Assembly: GCF_007923265.1 (NCBI RefSeq) | Contig: NZ_VOJA01000004.1 | Span: forward strand, 62,001-126,000 | Length of the DNA stretch: 64,000 bases | DNA from: Francisella salimarina | GTDB lineage: Bacteria > Pseudomonadota > Gammaproteobacteria > Francisellales > Francisellaceae | Reading direction: 5' to 3' | Shown: positions 10,351 through 19,439 of the stretch, piece by piece | Layout: every line of letters begins with the position of its first letter | Numbering within the stretch: position 1 is the first letter of the stretch | Notes under the pieces: generated by a model | Database searches by the model: none | Seen by the model: only the letters and a program-made list of their open reading frames with translations | Told to the model about the DNA's origin: nothing | Translations under genes and position numbers: made by a program

Positions 10351-10465
10351 TTAAACATAACAACTTATATTTATATACAAATAAAAAGTAATATAGATTT
10401 TATCGAAATATTTTTTTAGATATTTAATAGTTAAAATTTATTGAGTTTTTAAGAAAATATAAAAA

Positions 10466-10533
10466 ATTAAGGTCTAGATCAAGATATCAGAAGTAAAAAG
10501 GGGAAAACTGAGTTTTAAGAACTAGACCTTAAT
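10466..10533 (-). terminator. Long-loop terminator after the tRNA operon
   Basis: Perfect 12-base inverted repeats (ATTAAGGTCTAG at 10466-10477 and its complement at 10522-10533) enclose a 44-base loop that can itself form a small AAAAC/GTTTT hairpin. Read leftward, the outer stem ends in a run of six T residues. It lies just downstream of tRNA-Asp, so it probably ends the tRNA transcript before the trp promoter. The unusually long loop leaves room for another role. Confidence 0.6.
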
Positions 10534-10540
10534 GAGAATA

Positions 10541-10618
10541 TGGCGGAATGGACGGGACTCGAACCCGCGACCCCCTGCGTGACAGGCAGGTATTCTAACC
10601 AAACTGAACTACCACTCC
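10541..10618 (-). tRNA. tRNA-Asp (GTC)
   Basis: The minus strand folds as a complete tRNA with an encoded CCA end (10541-10543). The anticodon stem and loop read CCTGCCTGTCACGCAGG with anticodon GTC, and the T arm contains GGTTCGAGTCC. The acceptor stem pairs over 7 bases with one G-T pair. The D loop seems to have one extra T compared with common forms. It is co-transcribed behind tRNA-Thr. Confidence 0.95.
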
Positions 10619-10625
10619 GTATTTA

Positions 10626-10701
<76 letters not shown>

Positions 10702-10715
10702 GACTATGAGTAAGT

Positions 10716-10743
10716 ATTATAGCTCTTTTTATTAAGCTGTCAA
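10716..10743 (-). promoter_or_regulatory. Strong sigma-70 promoter for the tRNA-Thr/tRNA-Asp operon
   Basis: On the minus strand a perfect TTGACA (10738-10743) is followed after 16 bases by a perfect TATAAT (10716-10721). Transcription would start near 10709, eight bases before tRNA-Thr. It lies in the short gap after the rng stop codon. Confidence 0.85.
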
Positions 10744-10762
10744 TAATGTTTTGTATTTTTTT

Positions 10763-12259
10763 TTAATTTAATGGAATTATATCGTATTGATTGTATATAT
10801 GACTACTTTCAGCTTTTAGATGAATGTTTTTATCGATTTCAAGTTCCAGTTCTGCTAACCATATAGATTCTTCTTTTTCTATATAGTCAATAATCTTTTT
10901 TGAAGACATAAGTAAGAAATTATTATAATTTGGATAATTTTTTGATTCTGATTTAATTTCTCTGAATATATCATAACAAATTGTCTGTAATGTTTTGACG
11001 CTTCCTTTACCTCTACAGTGATCACATGGCTGGCATAGTGTCCTTAATAAACTCTCATGTACCCTTTTACGCGTCATCTCGACCAATCCTAGCTCTGAAA
11101 TATCACTGACACTAGTCTTGGCCTTATCAAGCTCTAATTCTTTCTTCAGAGCTTCTAAAACTTGATTTTTATGTGACTCATCCATCATATCAATGAAATC
11201 TATAATTATGATACCACCTAAATTTCTTAGCCTTAGCTGTCTAGCTATTTCTTTTGTAGCTTCTAAATTTGTCTTAAATATAGTTTCTTCTAGATTTTTT
11301 GTTCCTATAAAACCACCTGTATTTATATCGATAGTTATCATTGCTTCAGTCTGTTCGATAACCAGATATCCTCCTGATTTGAGATATACTGTTTTATCTA
11401 AAGCTTTATTTATTTCTGTATCAATATCATATTCTTCAAAAATATTATGTTTTTGATAAAGCTCTATTTTATCTCTTAATCCAGGAATGTATTTATCAGC
11501 AAATTGACAAATTTCTTTGTATGAATCTATATTATCAACATGAATTTTATCAGGATTGTCATTAGCAAAAATATTAATTGTTTTAATTATTAAACTAAAA
11601 TCCTCATAAACAACACCTGGTTTAATTATAGTACTTGAAATATCTAAAATATCTTGCCATAGGTTATTTAAAAACTTGATGTCATTTTCTAGCTCTTCAT
11701 AACTAGCACCTTCTGCAGCAGTTCTTAATATGTAACCTCTAGGATTTTCACTTTGAGTTATTTTCTTAATAGAATCTAATAATCTTTGTTTTTCTTCTTC
11801 TTTATTTATCTTAAGAGATATACCTATATGATCTAAATCAGGCAAGAAAACTAAAAATCTTGATGATACAGATAAATGTGAAGTTAATTTTACACCTTTA
11901 TTACCTATACTTTCTTTTACAACTTGAACTAATACTTCTTGGCCTTCTCGTAACCATTTATTTATATCTTCAGTATTTAGTTTGTTTAATTTAAAATTTT
12001 CATCAGATTCTTCATCATCTTTTTCTAGAGGTATAACTTCTGATAAATGTAAGAAACCTGCTTTTTCTAATCCTATATCTACAAATGCTGCTTGCATACC
12101 AGGAAGTACTCTTATTATTTTACCTTTATAAATATTTCCTACTATTCTTTTTTGGTTATCTCTTTCAATTAAAATTTCTTTAAGAATATTATTTTCTTTT
12201 ATAGCTATTCTTTGTTCATATTTATTTATGTTTAAAAATATTTCAGTATTTAATGACAT
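10763..12259 (-). CDS. rng: Ribonuclease G
   Basis: A 498-residue endoribonuclease of the RNase E/G family, which matures 16S rRNA and turns over mRNA in the cytoplasm. The N-terminal S1-type RNA-binding region holds GNIYKGKIIRVLPGMQAAFVDIG, the catalytic domain carries DINTGGF, and the zinc-link is seen as CQPCDHCRGKG. The length fits RNase G; the long disordered C-terminal half of RNase E is absent. It is transcribed away from the origin and is followed by the tRNA promoter. Its closeness to the origin is a layout I recall for this genus. Confidence 0.93.
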   Translation of the reverse strand: MSLNTEIFLNINKYEQRIAIKENNILKEILIERDNQKRIVGNIYKGKIIRVLPGMQAAFVDIGLEKAGFLHLSEVIPLEKDDEESDENFKLNKLNTEDINKWLREGQEVLVQVVKESIGNKGVKLTSHLSVSSRFLVFLPDLDHIGISLKINKEEEKQRLLDSIKKITQSENPRGYILRTAAEGASYEELENDIKFLNNLWQDILDISSTIIKPGVVYEDFSLIIKTINIFANDNPDKIHVDNIDSYKEICQFADKYIPGLRDKIELYQKHNIFEEYDIDTEINKALDKTVYLKSGGYLVIEQTEAMITIDINTGGFIGTKNLEETIFKTNLEATKEIARQLRLRNLGGIIIIDFIDMMDESHKNQVLEALKKELELDKAKTSVSDISELGLVEMTRKRVHESLLRTLCQPCDHCRGKGSVKTLQTICYDIFREIKSESKNYPNYNNFLLMSSKKIIDYIEKEESIWLAELELEIDKNIHLKAESSHIYNQYDIIPLN

Positions 12260-12742
12260 TAGAAAAAAGTTTTTTATCTTATTAACATCAATTATAAAGA
12301 AAAAATTTTTTTTTTATATTTTTGATCATTTTTCTTTTACTTATTTATATATAACTTAATTTCTTTTTCTTTATATTATTATTTATTATGTGGATATTTT
12401 CTTGTTGATAACTCTTTAAAACATAAATGTATCAATAGATTTGGGTATTTTACAAAAGATGTATAAGTATGTAAAAAAGTGGATGAAAGAACCTGAATAA
12501 AAATGTGGATAATTAATCATCAAATTTATCAACAAAATTATTAACATATTTGTGAATAAGTTATTTAACAACTGTTTTGACAAAAAATAAACAAATTAAT
12601 TAACATAATTATCCACAGGTCTGAGTAATTATGTTTGCTTATTTTTTTTTATTGCAATAAAATCTAACACATTCAATTAATCTATTATGCCTACTATTGG
12701 TTATCCTTTATAAATTAAAGGTTATTGGGACATTTTTTTGTT
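12260..12742. other. Chromosomal replication origin region (oriC) with DnaA boxes
   Basis: The 480-base gap between rng and dnaA is extremely A+T-rich and holds a cluster of DnaA-box-like 9-mers. Exact matches to TTATNCACA are at 12504-12512 (minus), 12551-12559 (minus) and 12609-12617 (plus). One-mismatch copies are at 12389-12397, 12403-12411 and 12526-12534. The T-rich tract at about 12290-12380 beside rng is a plausible DNA-unwinding element. Just before dnaA, CCTTTA (12705-12710) and TAAAGG (12716-12721) form a small hairpin in what would be the dnaA leader. Origin function is inferred from the boxes and the neighbouring dnaA. Confidence 0.88.
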
Positions 12743-14218
12743 ATGACTACATGGAATAAGTGTTTAAAAAAAATAAAAAAAAACCTTTCTACGTTTGAAT
12801 ACAAAACGTGGATTAAACCTATTCATGTAGAGCAAAATAGTAACTTATTCACAATTTATTGTAATAATGAATATTTTAAAAAACATATAAAATCTAAGTA
12901 TGGAGCACTTATTTTATCAACAATAGAAGAGTTCCATAGTGGTGATTTGCTTATAGAATATTCTAATAAAAAATTTTCTGGTGAAAATTCTTCTGGAGTT
13001 ACTTCAGTAGGCCCTCAAGCTAATTTTTTCAATCAAAAAAGTGTTGAAATAAAAGATGATTCTGAAGAAGTTAGTTCAAACCAAGAGCTTAAAAAGAATC
13101 AAAAGAAATTATCTTCCAAAAAATCTGCCTCCCAAGAATTATTTGGTTTTGATGAAGCGATGCTTATCACGGATAAAGATGATCAAGAATATTCTTTTGG
13201 TTTACCATTAAAAGAAAAATATGTTTTTGATAATTTTGTCGTTGGTGATGCAAACAAAATAGCTAGAGCAGCAGCTATGCAAGTATCTATTAATCCTGGT
13301 AAATTGCATAACCCATTATTTATATATGGTGGCAGTGGACTTGGTAAAACTCACTTGATGCAGGCTATTGGTAATCATGCTAGAGAGGTTAATCCAAACG
13401 CACGAATCATATACACAAACTCTGAACAATTTATTAAAGATTATGTAAATTCAATTAGATTACAAGATCAAGATGAGTTTCAGAGAGTGTATAGATCTGC
13501 AGATATTCTTCTTATAGATGATATTCAGTTTATAGCAGGTAAGGAAGGTACAGCACAAGAGTTTTTCCATACTTTTAATGCATTATATGAGAGTGGCAAA
13601 CAGATTATTTTGACTAGTGATAAGTATCCAAATGAAATAGAAGGTTTGGAAGAAAGATTAGTTTCACGTTTTGGATATGGTCTAACAGTTTCTGTAGACA
13701 TGCCAGATTTAGAAACTAGAATAGCTATTTTGCTCAAAAAAGCACATGATTTAGGTCAAAAACTACCTAATGAAACAGCAGCATTTATTGCTGAGAATGT
13801 ACGTACAAATGTAAGAGAGTTAGAAGGTGCTTTAAATAGAGTGCTTACGACTTCTAAATTTAATCATAAAGATCCTACTATAGAAGTGGCACAAGCTTGC
13901 TTAAGAGATGTTATAAAAATACAAGAAAAGAAAGTAAAAATAGATAATATCCAAAAAGTGGTGGCTGATTTTTATAGAATAAGGGTAAAAGACTTAACTT
14001 CTAATCAAAGAAGTAGAAATATAGCTAGACCAAGACAAATAGCAATGAGTTTAGCACGTGAACTAACATCTCATAGTTTACCAGAAATTGGTAATGCTTT
14101 TGGAGGTAGAGATCACACTACTGTTATGCACGCTGTCAAAGCTATAACTAAATTAAGACAAAGCAATACTTCAATATCTGATGATTATGAGTTGCTTTTA
14201 GACAAGATTTCTCGTTAA
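12743..14218 (+). CDS. dnaA: Chromosomal replication initiator DnaA
   Basis: DnaA binds the origin boxes and opens the duplex. In the 491-residue form, the N-terminal DnaB-interaction domain is followed by a Lys/Ser-rich linker. The AAA+ domain has Walker A GGSGLGKT at about 196-203 and Walker B LLIDDIQF. The C-terminal DNA-binding domain carries the signature GGRDHTTVMHA. I chose the ATG at 12743 (MTTWNKCLKK), the start that matches DnaA proteins as I recall them. An in-frame TTG at 12725 would add six residues, but its AAAGG lies only three bases before it. dnaN follows after 37 bases, so the two probably share a transcript. Confidence 0.97.
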   Translation: MTTWNKCLKKIKKNLSTFEYKTWIKPIHVEQNSNLFTIYCNNEYFKKHIKSKYGALILSTIEEFHSGDLLIEYSNKKFSGENSSGVTSVGPQANFFNQKSVEIKDDSEEVSSNQELKKNQKKLSSKKSASQELFGFDEAMLITDKDDQEYSFGLPLKEKYVFDNFVVGDANKIARAAAMQVSINPGKLHNPLFIYGGSGLGKTHLMQAIGNHAREVNPNARIIYTNSEQFIKDYVNSIRLQDQDEFQRVYRSADILLIDDIQFIAGKEGTAQEFFHTFNALYESGKQIILTSDKYPNEIEGLEERLVSRFGYGLTVSVDMPDLETRIAILLKKAHDLGQKLPNETAAFIAENVRTNVRELEGALNRVLTTSKFNHKDPTIEVAQACLRDVIKIQEKKVKIDNIQKVVADFYRIRVKDLTSNQRSRNIARPRQIAMSLARELTSHSLPEIGNAFGGRDHTTVMHAVKAITKLRQSNTSISDDYELLLDKISR

Positions 14219-14255
14219 ATAAAAATAGGAACTATTATCAAAGGGGTTTTTAAAA

Positions 14256-15359
14256 ATGAATTTTGTACTAAATAGAGATGACTTACTAAAGCCTTTACAG
14301 TCAATGTTATCAGTGGCTAATAGTAAAAGTACAATGCCTTTATTATCATGCATATTGTTTGATATAGATAACAATAATCTTAAAATTACTGCTTCAGATC
14401 TTGATACAGAAATATCATGTAATATAGCTGTTAGTTGTAATACAAACATAAAATTAGCGTTAAATGCTGACAAAATATACAATATTGTTAGAAGTTTAAA
14501 TGATAACTCTATGATCGACTTTAGAATCGATGATAATAAAGTTACAATTATTTCTAATAATAGTACATTTAACCTTATATCACTAAATGCTGATAATTAT
14601 CCTTTAATTGACAGTAATATTAATGAGCAAGCAAGCTTTGATCTTTCTCAACAAGACTTTCATCATATTATCTCAAAAGTAGATTTTTCTATGGCTAATG
14701 ATGACACTAGATATTTCTTAAATGGGATGTTTTGGGAAATTAACTCAAATCTATTAAGAGCAGTATCTACAGATGGACACAGAATGTCTATTACAGAGTC
14801 TATAGTAGATAGTAAAGTTTTAGATAGTGACTCTCAATCGATAATTCCTAAAAAGGCTATTTTAGAGCTTAAAAAGATAGTTGGCAAAACAGAAGAAAAT
14901 ATCAAAATATGTTTAGGTAAGAACTATCTTAAAGCAGAATTTGGTAATTATGCATTTATATCAAAACTTATAGATGGTCGTTATCCAGATTATCAAAAAG
15001 TAATTCCTAAAAATAACACTAAGCTTCTTGCTGTAGATAAGCAAGTTTTGAAAAATTCATTGTTAAGAACATCTATCTTAGCTAATGATAAATACAAAGG
15101 TGTACGTTTGAATATATCTCAAGGACAAGTGCTTTTATCTGCAAATAACCCTGATAATGAAAAAGCAGAAGATAAAGTAGAAGTTCAATATAATGATAAT
15201 GATATGGAAATATGCTTTAACTATAAGTATCTTCTAGATATTATAAATGTTCTAAGTGAAGAAACTATGACTATTTATCTTGATAATCCAAATATGAGTG
15301 CTTTGGTTAAGGATGAAAAAGATAATAGCTTGTTCATCATAATGCCAATGAAAATCTAG
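14256..15359 (+). CDS. dnaN: DNA polymerase III beta subunit (sliding clamp)
   Basis: A 367-residue beta clamp that tethers DNA polymerase III to DNA. The N-terminus MNFVLNRDDLLKPLQ, the central FLNGMFWEI / VSTDGHRMS segment, the RYPDYQKVIP motif and the C-terminal IIMPMKI end are typical of the three-domain clamp. An AAAGGGG stands about 10 bases before the start. No recF follows; the next gene is a permease, so the usual dnaA-dnaN-recF cluster is broken here. Confidence 0.97.
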   Translation: MNFVLNRDDLLKPLQSMLSVANSKSTMPLLSCILFDIDNNNLKITASDLDTEISCNIAVSCNTNIKLALNADKIYNIVRSLNDNSMIDFRIDDNKVTIISNNSTFNLISLNADNYPLIDSNINEQASFDLSQQDFHHIISKVDFSMANDDTRYFLNGMFWEINSNLLRAVSTDGHRMSITESIVDSKVLDSDSQSIIPKKAILELKKIVGKTEENIKICLGKNYLKAEFGNYAFISKLIDGRYPDYQKVIPKNNTKLLAVDKQVLKNSLLRTSILANDKYKGVRLNISQGQVLLSANNPDNEKAEDKVEVQYNDNDMEICFNYKYLLDIINVLSEETMTIYLDNPNMSALVKDEKDNSLFIIMPMKI

Positions 15360-15488
15360 ATTTTACTAATCTTCTTAATTTTTTACTATCGTATCGTCAC
15401 TGAATAATTTTATTGATTAAAATCTATTTATTAAGAATAATATATTTGTTTTTGGATACAAATCTTAAAAAATAGGTGAAATAAAATT

Positions 15489-17018
15489 ATGAAAAATACA
15501 AAAAAACCTAGCTTATTTACTGCTATAGCATTAAGCGTTGGTACTATGCTTGGTAGTGGATGGTTATATGCTTCTTATTATGCCTCACAAGCAGCTGGAG
15601 CAGCATCAATTTTCTCATGGATTATCGGAGCTTTTGTAGTTCTTTTAATGGCTTTCCTATTATCAGAACTAGCTGTTAAATATCCTACAAATGGATTATT
15701 TACGCGATTAGTAACCATATCGCATAATCAGCATTTTGGTTTTGTAACAGGATTATCAAACTGGATGCTAGGGCTTATAATTGTACCGTCAGAAGCTATG
15801 GCTACAACACAATATATTTCTTCTATATATGAGCCTATTACTCCTTATGTATTTAGCAATGGTGAACTTACTTTTGTAGGTGTTTTGGTAGTTGCAGTAT
15901 TTATGCTATTGTATACATTGATAAATTATTGGGGTATCAAATCTCTATCAAAAATCAATAACTCACTGACATCTCTAAAGATAATCATACCCATAGCTAC
16001 ATCGGTGATAATAATGATAGCAGCATTTCATTCAAGTAATTTTGGTGGTGAAAATGTTAAATTTATGCCAGATGGAGTTAGTGGTATTTTTAATGCTATT
16101 GTTACTTGTGGTATATTTTATTCATTTTTTGGATTTCAGATGGCAGCTAGTTTCTCAGCAGAGCTAGATAATCCTAGAAAAAATATTCCAATAGCATTAG
16201 TTAGTAGTGTATTGATAGTATTATTCATATATTTATTATTACAAATATCATTTATTGGTGGCGTACCTGAAAAAATGCTAGAGAATGGTTGGGGTGGCTT
16301 AAATTTTGAATCTCCTTTAGCTCAATTAACAGGAATATTAGGTTTAAATGCTTTAGCTTTGGTACTTTATGCAGATGCTCTGCTTAGCCCATCAGGAACA
16401 GGTATTATCTATCTAGGTGCTAGTACTCGTATGTTAAATGAAATGTCAAAAGCAAAACAAATGCCTGGTTATTTTGCTAGAGTAACTGAGGGTGTAAACG
16501 TTTCGCGTACCTCGTTAATTTTTTCATTTATCTGCTCGATTATTTTAATATTTTTCTTTAGAAACTGGCAGATGATAGCTTCTTTAACAACGACTTTTAT
16601 ACTAGTATCATGTATAGCTCTACCTATTGCATACGCAAAACTCAAAGCTAACAAAGCTGATCCTTTACCTTTGAGTTATCTACCTTTTTCTAGAACTATA
16701 GCTTTTTTAGTATATATGTTTTTGACATATTTATTGATGATTGCAGGAGTGCTTAATTTAGCTGTTGCTCTAGTTCTACATATAGTATTTTTTATAATAT
16801 ATGCATATATAGATAGCAAAGGAGATTTTTCTAAAATCACAAAAGCATTTGCTTCATCATGGGTTATTTTTGCATACTTAGTATCTGAATTAGTATTTGG
16901 ATATATATATGAAAATATATCTTCATATAACTTATTTACGCTAGTATTTGTAGTTATATCTACTATTTTATACGTTTTATTGATAAATCAAAAAAGTTAT
17001 ACAAACATTAAAAATTAA
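15489..17018 (+). CDS. APC-superfamily amino acid permease
   Basis: A 509-residue inner-membrane protein with about 12 hydrophobic segments. The N-terminal GTMLGSGWLYASYYASQAAG is the unwound-helix substrate-binding signature of the APC superfamily, and FYSFFGFQMAASFSAELDNPRKNIPIAL is the matching TM6/loop region. It probably takes up or exchanges an amino acid; the substrate is not evident. An AGGTGAAATAAAATT sequence precedes the ATG. Its stop codon overlaps that of the convergent next gene by 4 bases. Confidence 0.85.
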   Translation: MKNTKKPSLFTAIALSVGTMLGSGWLYASYYASQAAGAASIFSWIIGAFVVLLMAFLLSELAVKYPTNGLFTRLVTISHNQHFGFVTGLSNWMLGLIIVPSEAMATTQYISSIYEPITPYVFSNGELTFVGVLVVAVFMLLYTLINYWGIKSLSKINNSLTSLKIIIPIATSVIIMIAAFHSSNFGGENVKFMPDGVSGIFNAIVTCGIFYSFFGFQMAASFSAELDNPRKNIPIALVSSVLIVLFIYLLLQISFIGGVPEKMLENGWGGLNFESPLAQLTGILGLNALALVLYADALLSPSGTGIIYLGASTRMLNEMSKAKQMPGYFARVTEGVNVSRTSLIFSFICSIILIFFFRNWQMIASLTTTFILVSCIALPIAYAKLKANKADPLPLSYLPFSRTIAFLVYMFLTYLLMIAGVLNLAVALVLHIVFFIIYAYIDSKGDFSKITKAFASSWVIFAYLVSELVFGYIYENISSYNLFTLVFVVISTILYVLLINQKSYTNIKN

Positions 17019-17488
17019 GGCTTTATAACCTTTATATTAAACTCTTTTCTAATTTCTGAAAGAGGTATATTTAGATATTCATCATAATTATACCAATCCC
17101 ATTTTTTTGACATTTTAGAAGCTCTAAAAACAGTTAATAAACATATAGGAATATACCTAAGCATTACCAAATAGACAATAAGTTTATATTTATATTTATA
17201 TTTTTTGAGATAACTATCTATAACAGTTTTATAATCAACAAAATTAAAAAACTTTTTGTAACCCTTGAGTGTGACATTACTACCTAATAAAGTCCAAGTA
17301 TCATTTATAGCTTCACCTCTAATTTCAAAGGGAACAGTTCCAAATAAAATATGGGTGATATCATGATTTCTAAACCATTTGCTAGCTTCATCATGTCCAT
17401 CGTTTGAGTTTAGAAAAGAATAATTTTTATTATATTCTTCTAGACTCTCGTGTAATGTTAATTTACAGTTTTGTTCTAAATATTGCAT
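17015..17488 (-). CDS. COQ4-like protein (possible ubiquinone-synthesis factor)
   Basis: A 157-residue protein with no signal peptide. The segment RNHDITHILFGTVPFEIRGE at about residues 40-59 resembles the zinc motif of COQ4 proteins (HDxxH followed 11-12 residues later by E), here with 12 residues between the last His and the Glu. The later YLVMLRYIPICLL stretch is hydrophobic and could sit on the membrane. COQ4 proteins act in ubiquinone synthesis, recently linked to C1 decarboxylation and hydroxylation. The assignment rests on one motif plus its surroundings, so it is moderate. It is monocistronic and tail-to-tail with the permease. Confidence 0.55.
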   Translation of the reverse strand: MQYLEQNCKLTLHESLEEYNKNYSFLNSNDGHDEASKWFRNHDITHILFGTVPFEIRGEAINDTWTLLGSNVTLKGYKKFFNFVDYKTVIDSYLKKYKYKYKLIVYLVMLRYIPICLLTVFRASKMSKKWDWYNYDEYLNIPLSEIRKEFNIKVIKP

Positions 17489-17577
17489 TGAGAAATTTTA
17501 GAAAAAAGAATTTGAATATATAGATATTATAAGACATAAATATAGTAATTAGTTATGAAAAATAGATGTCCGAAGAT

Positions 17578-17883
17578 TTATTCAGCAGAATTTTCCTTAT
17601 TTGAATCACAACATTTACTAGCTTGATTTTTGTTACAAGGACAGTCACATTTAGGACCACAGCCACAGTGGCCTTTTTTATGGTATTTAGCGGCAAATAG
17701 TACTAAAACGATAGATATAACTACAAGCCATGTATTTTCGTGCACAGAACCAGGAAATATACATAAAATCAGCGTTATAATTTTCAATGCGACAGCAACT
17801 CCCAATACCGTTAAAAAGACAGCTAACGCACAAAACCAAAACTGCTTACAGCAAGAATCATTTTCTTTAAATGGACATTTCAT
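17578..17883 (-). CDS. Small Cys-rich membrane protein
   Basis: I do not recognise this 101-residue protein. It has two predicted membrane helices (about residues 16-42 and 51-65). Cysteines sit on both sides: C3, C11, C12 and C18 before the first helix, and a C-terminal tail with HCGCGPKCDCPC and KCC. The density of Cys and His suggests metal or cluster binding or disulfide formation near the membrane. A TAGGAGAATACAA sequence gives a good ribosome binding site. It stands alone, with 89 bases to the gene on either side. Confidence 0.7.
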   Translation of the reverse strand: MKCPFKENDSCCKQFWFCALAVFLTVLGVAVALKIITLILCIFPGSVHENTWLVVISIVLVLFAAKYHKKGHCGCGPKCDCPCNKNQASKCCDSNKENSAE

Positions 17884-17971
17884 TTGTATTCTCCTAAGAT
17901 TTTTAATGACATTTATATTTTATCAAAGAAGTAGTGATCTGGCATAGAAAATAATAAATCATAAATAATGA

Positions 17972-18844
17972 TTAGTGTTTAGTTATATAGTTAAGGCTAA
18001 CAGCAGATAGGATGATAATTAAAGATATCCAAACAGTTATGTTAGAAGGATCATGGTTGATTAATATACCAAAGATAACTCCAAACAAAGGTACTAAGTA
18101 GTTAGTAAAAGAGGTAAAAACTGGACCAGCGACTTTTATCAAAGAAGCATAAAGAAAATATACAATACCAGCACAAAATATACCTAAATATACTAAAGAA
18201 GATAGTGCAAAAGTAGAAGAATGAATGCTGGCATAGCTTGGCTTAAATATAATCAGTAAGATAGATAACTGTAAAGTTGAAGCAATAAGAATATTTCTTG
18301 AAACAATAATGGGATTATCGTGGAAACAAGATTTACTTAAAAGCAATAAAGCTAGCGCAAAGGATGTAGTTGCTAATAGTATTGCTAATATCCCATATAT
18401 ATTTATTGAATGATTGTCAGCTACTAAATTTGGATAAAATAATATTAATAAACCAATAAATCCGACTGAAATACTTAAAATATTAGCAAAAGTTATTCTA
18501 GAATTAACTACTAATGGTCCAAGTAAAACAACAAAAAACGGCACTGTTCCAGTAAGAATAGCAGTAATGGATGGACTAGTGAATTTTTGACCCCATGGTA
18601 TTAGCATAAAAGGCATTGTAGCTTCAAGAAAAGCTATTAAGGAGTAAATAGCAAAATCTTTTTTGAATGATTTAGATTTTAAACCTAAAAAATAACAAAC
18701 AATACAAAGAATCAAACAACCAATAAATGATCTAGCAAAAGCAATCAAAATTGGTGGAAAATGTTCGATAGCTTCTTTTTGAAAGATAAATTGTGAGCCC
18801 CAAATAAGTCCTATAGCAAATAGTAAAGAATATTTTTTAATCAT
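17972..18844 (-). CDS. EamA/DMT-family transporter
   Basis: A 290-residue inner-membrane protein with about 10 transmembrane helices arranged as two EamA repeats, the drug/metabolite transporter pattern. Typical marks are GLIWGSQFIFQKEAI at the start, the central TGTVPFFVVLLGPLV and the second-repeat PVFTSFTNYLVPLFGVIFG. Family members export amino acids, nucleosides or drugs; the substrate is unknown. It is a single gene. Confidence 0.88.
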   Translation of the reverse strand: MIKKYSLLFAIGLIWGSQFIFQKEAIEHFPPILIAFARSFIGCLILCIVCYFLGLKSKSFKKDFAIYSLIAFLEATMPFMLIPWGQKFTSPSITAILTGTVPFFVVLLGPLVVNSRITFANILSISVGFIGLLILFYPNLVADNHSINIYGILAILLATTSFALALLLLSKSCFHDNPIIVSRNILIASTLQLSILLIIFKPSYASIHSSTFALSSLVYLGIFCAGIVYFLYASLIKVAGPVFTSFTNYLVPLFGVIFGILINHDPSNITVWISLIIILSAVSLNYITKH

Positions 18845-18993
18845 TTTTATAAATATCTTAAATTAATAATTGATGACTATTCTATAAAATATTTTCACAA
18901 AGCATAAACTTTTTATTGTAAAAAATGTTAGTTGCATATTTGTATCTTCTTAGTTAGAGTTGTTAATTATAGTTTTATTAGAAAGGAAGAGTT

Positions 18994-19182
18994 ATGAAAA
19001 AGTTTTTACTCGGTCTTGCAGTTGTATTGTTATTTAATTCGATATACGCAAAAAACTTAGAGCTTATGCAACAAAATATCCAAAACGCAAATCAGAATAC
19101 TAACCAAAATAATAATGAAAATAAGCAACAAATATCCAAGCAATCACAACAGCTTTTTAATGCTTATAAAGACCAAAATTAA
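18994..19182 (+). CDS. Small exported Gln/Asn-rich protein
   Basis: A 62-residue product with a clear signal peptide (MKKFLLGLAVVLLFNSIYA, about 19 residues) and a mature part of about 43 residues that is almost entirely Gln, Asn and Lys. The GAAAGGAAGAG just upstream is a strong ribosome binding site, which supports real translation. The function is unknown. Its stop overlaps the stop of the convergent small lipoprotein gene by 4 bases. Confidence 0.65.
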   Translation: MKKFLLGLAVVLLFNSIYAKNLELMQQNIQNANQNTNQNNNENKQQISKQSQQLFNAYKDQN

Positions 19183-19361
19183 TAAATATTATATTCAGAA
19201 AAGTTAAAGAAGTCTTTATTACCTTGGGTTTTATTTGTAAGTAATGATTTGTATTGTCTTTGAACAAGAGGTGTTGTGCTAGAAGTTACATCTCCGCGAT
19301 TCATTAAGGTACAGCTACTTAAGAACACAATTATAAGAGTAGTGATAAGTGTTTTTTTCAT
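19179..19361 (-). CDS. Small lipoprotein
   Basis: A 60-residue product with a lipoprotein signal: MKK followed by a hydrophobic stretch and the lipobox LSSC, so Cys16 would be lipidated. The mature peptide is about 45 residues, polar, with no recognised domain. It lies upstream of and parallel to ssrA but is tail-to-tail with the Gln/Asn-rich gene. The function is unknown. Confidence 0.6.
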   Translation of the reverse strand: MKKTLITTLIIVFLSSCTLMNRGDVTSSTTPLVQRQYKSLLTNKTQGNKDFFNFSEYNIY

Positions 19362-19439
19362 GATATATCTATACCTAAATATCTATAGCTAAATGATAAC
19401 TATTTAAAAGTTATTATTCAAAAAATTTTTGAATGCAAC

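Noticed and set aside
10466-10533. Considered as a trp attenuator
   Set aside because: It lies upstream of the palindrome/promoter of trpR rather than in its leader, contains no Trp-codon leader peptide, and is directly downstream of tRNA-Asp, so termination of the tRNA transcript is simpler.
12725-12742. TTG start extending DnaA by six residues
   Set aside because: The Shine-Dalgarno-like AAAGG is only three bases from the TTG, and DnaA homologs begin at the MTTW methionine.
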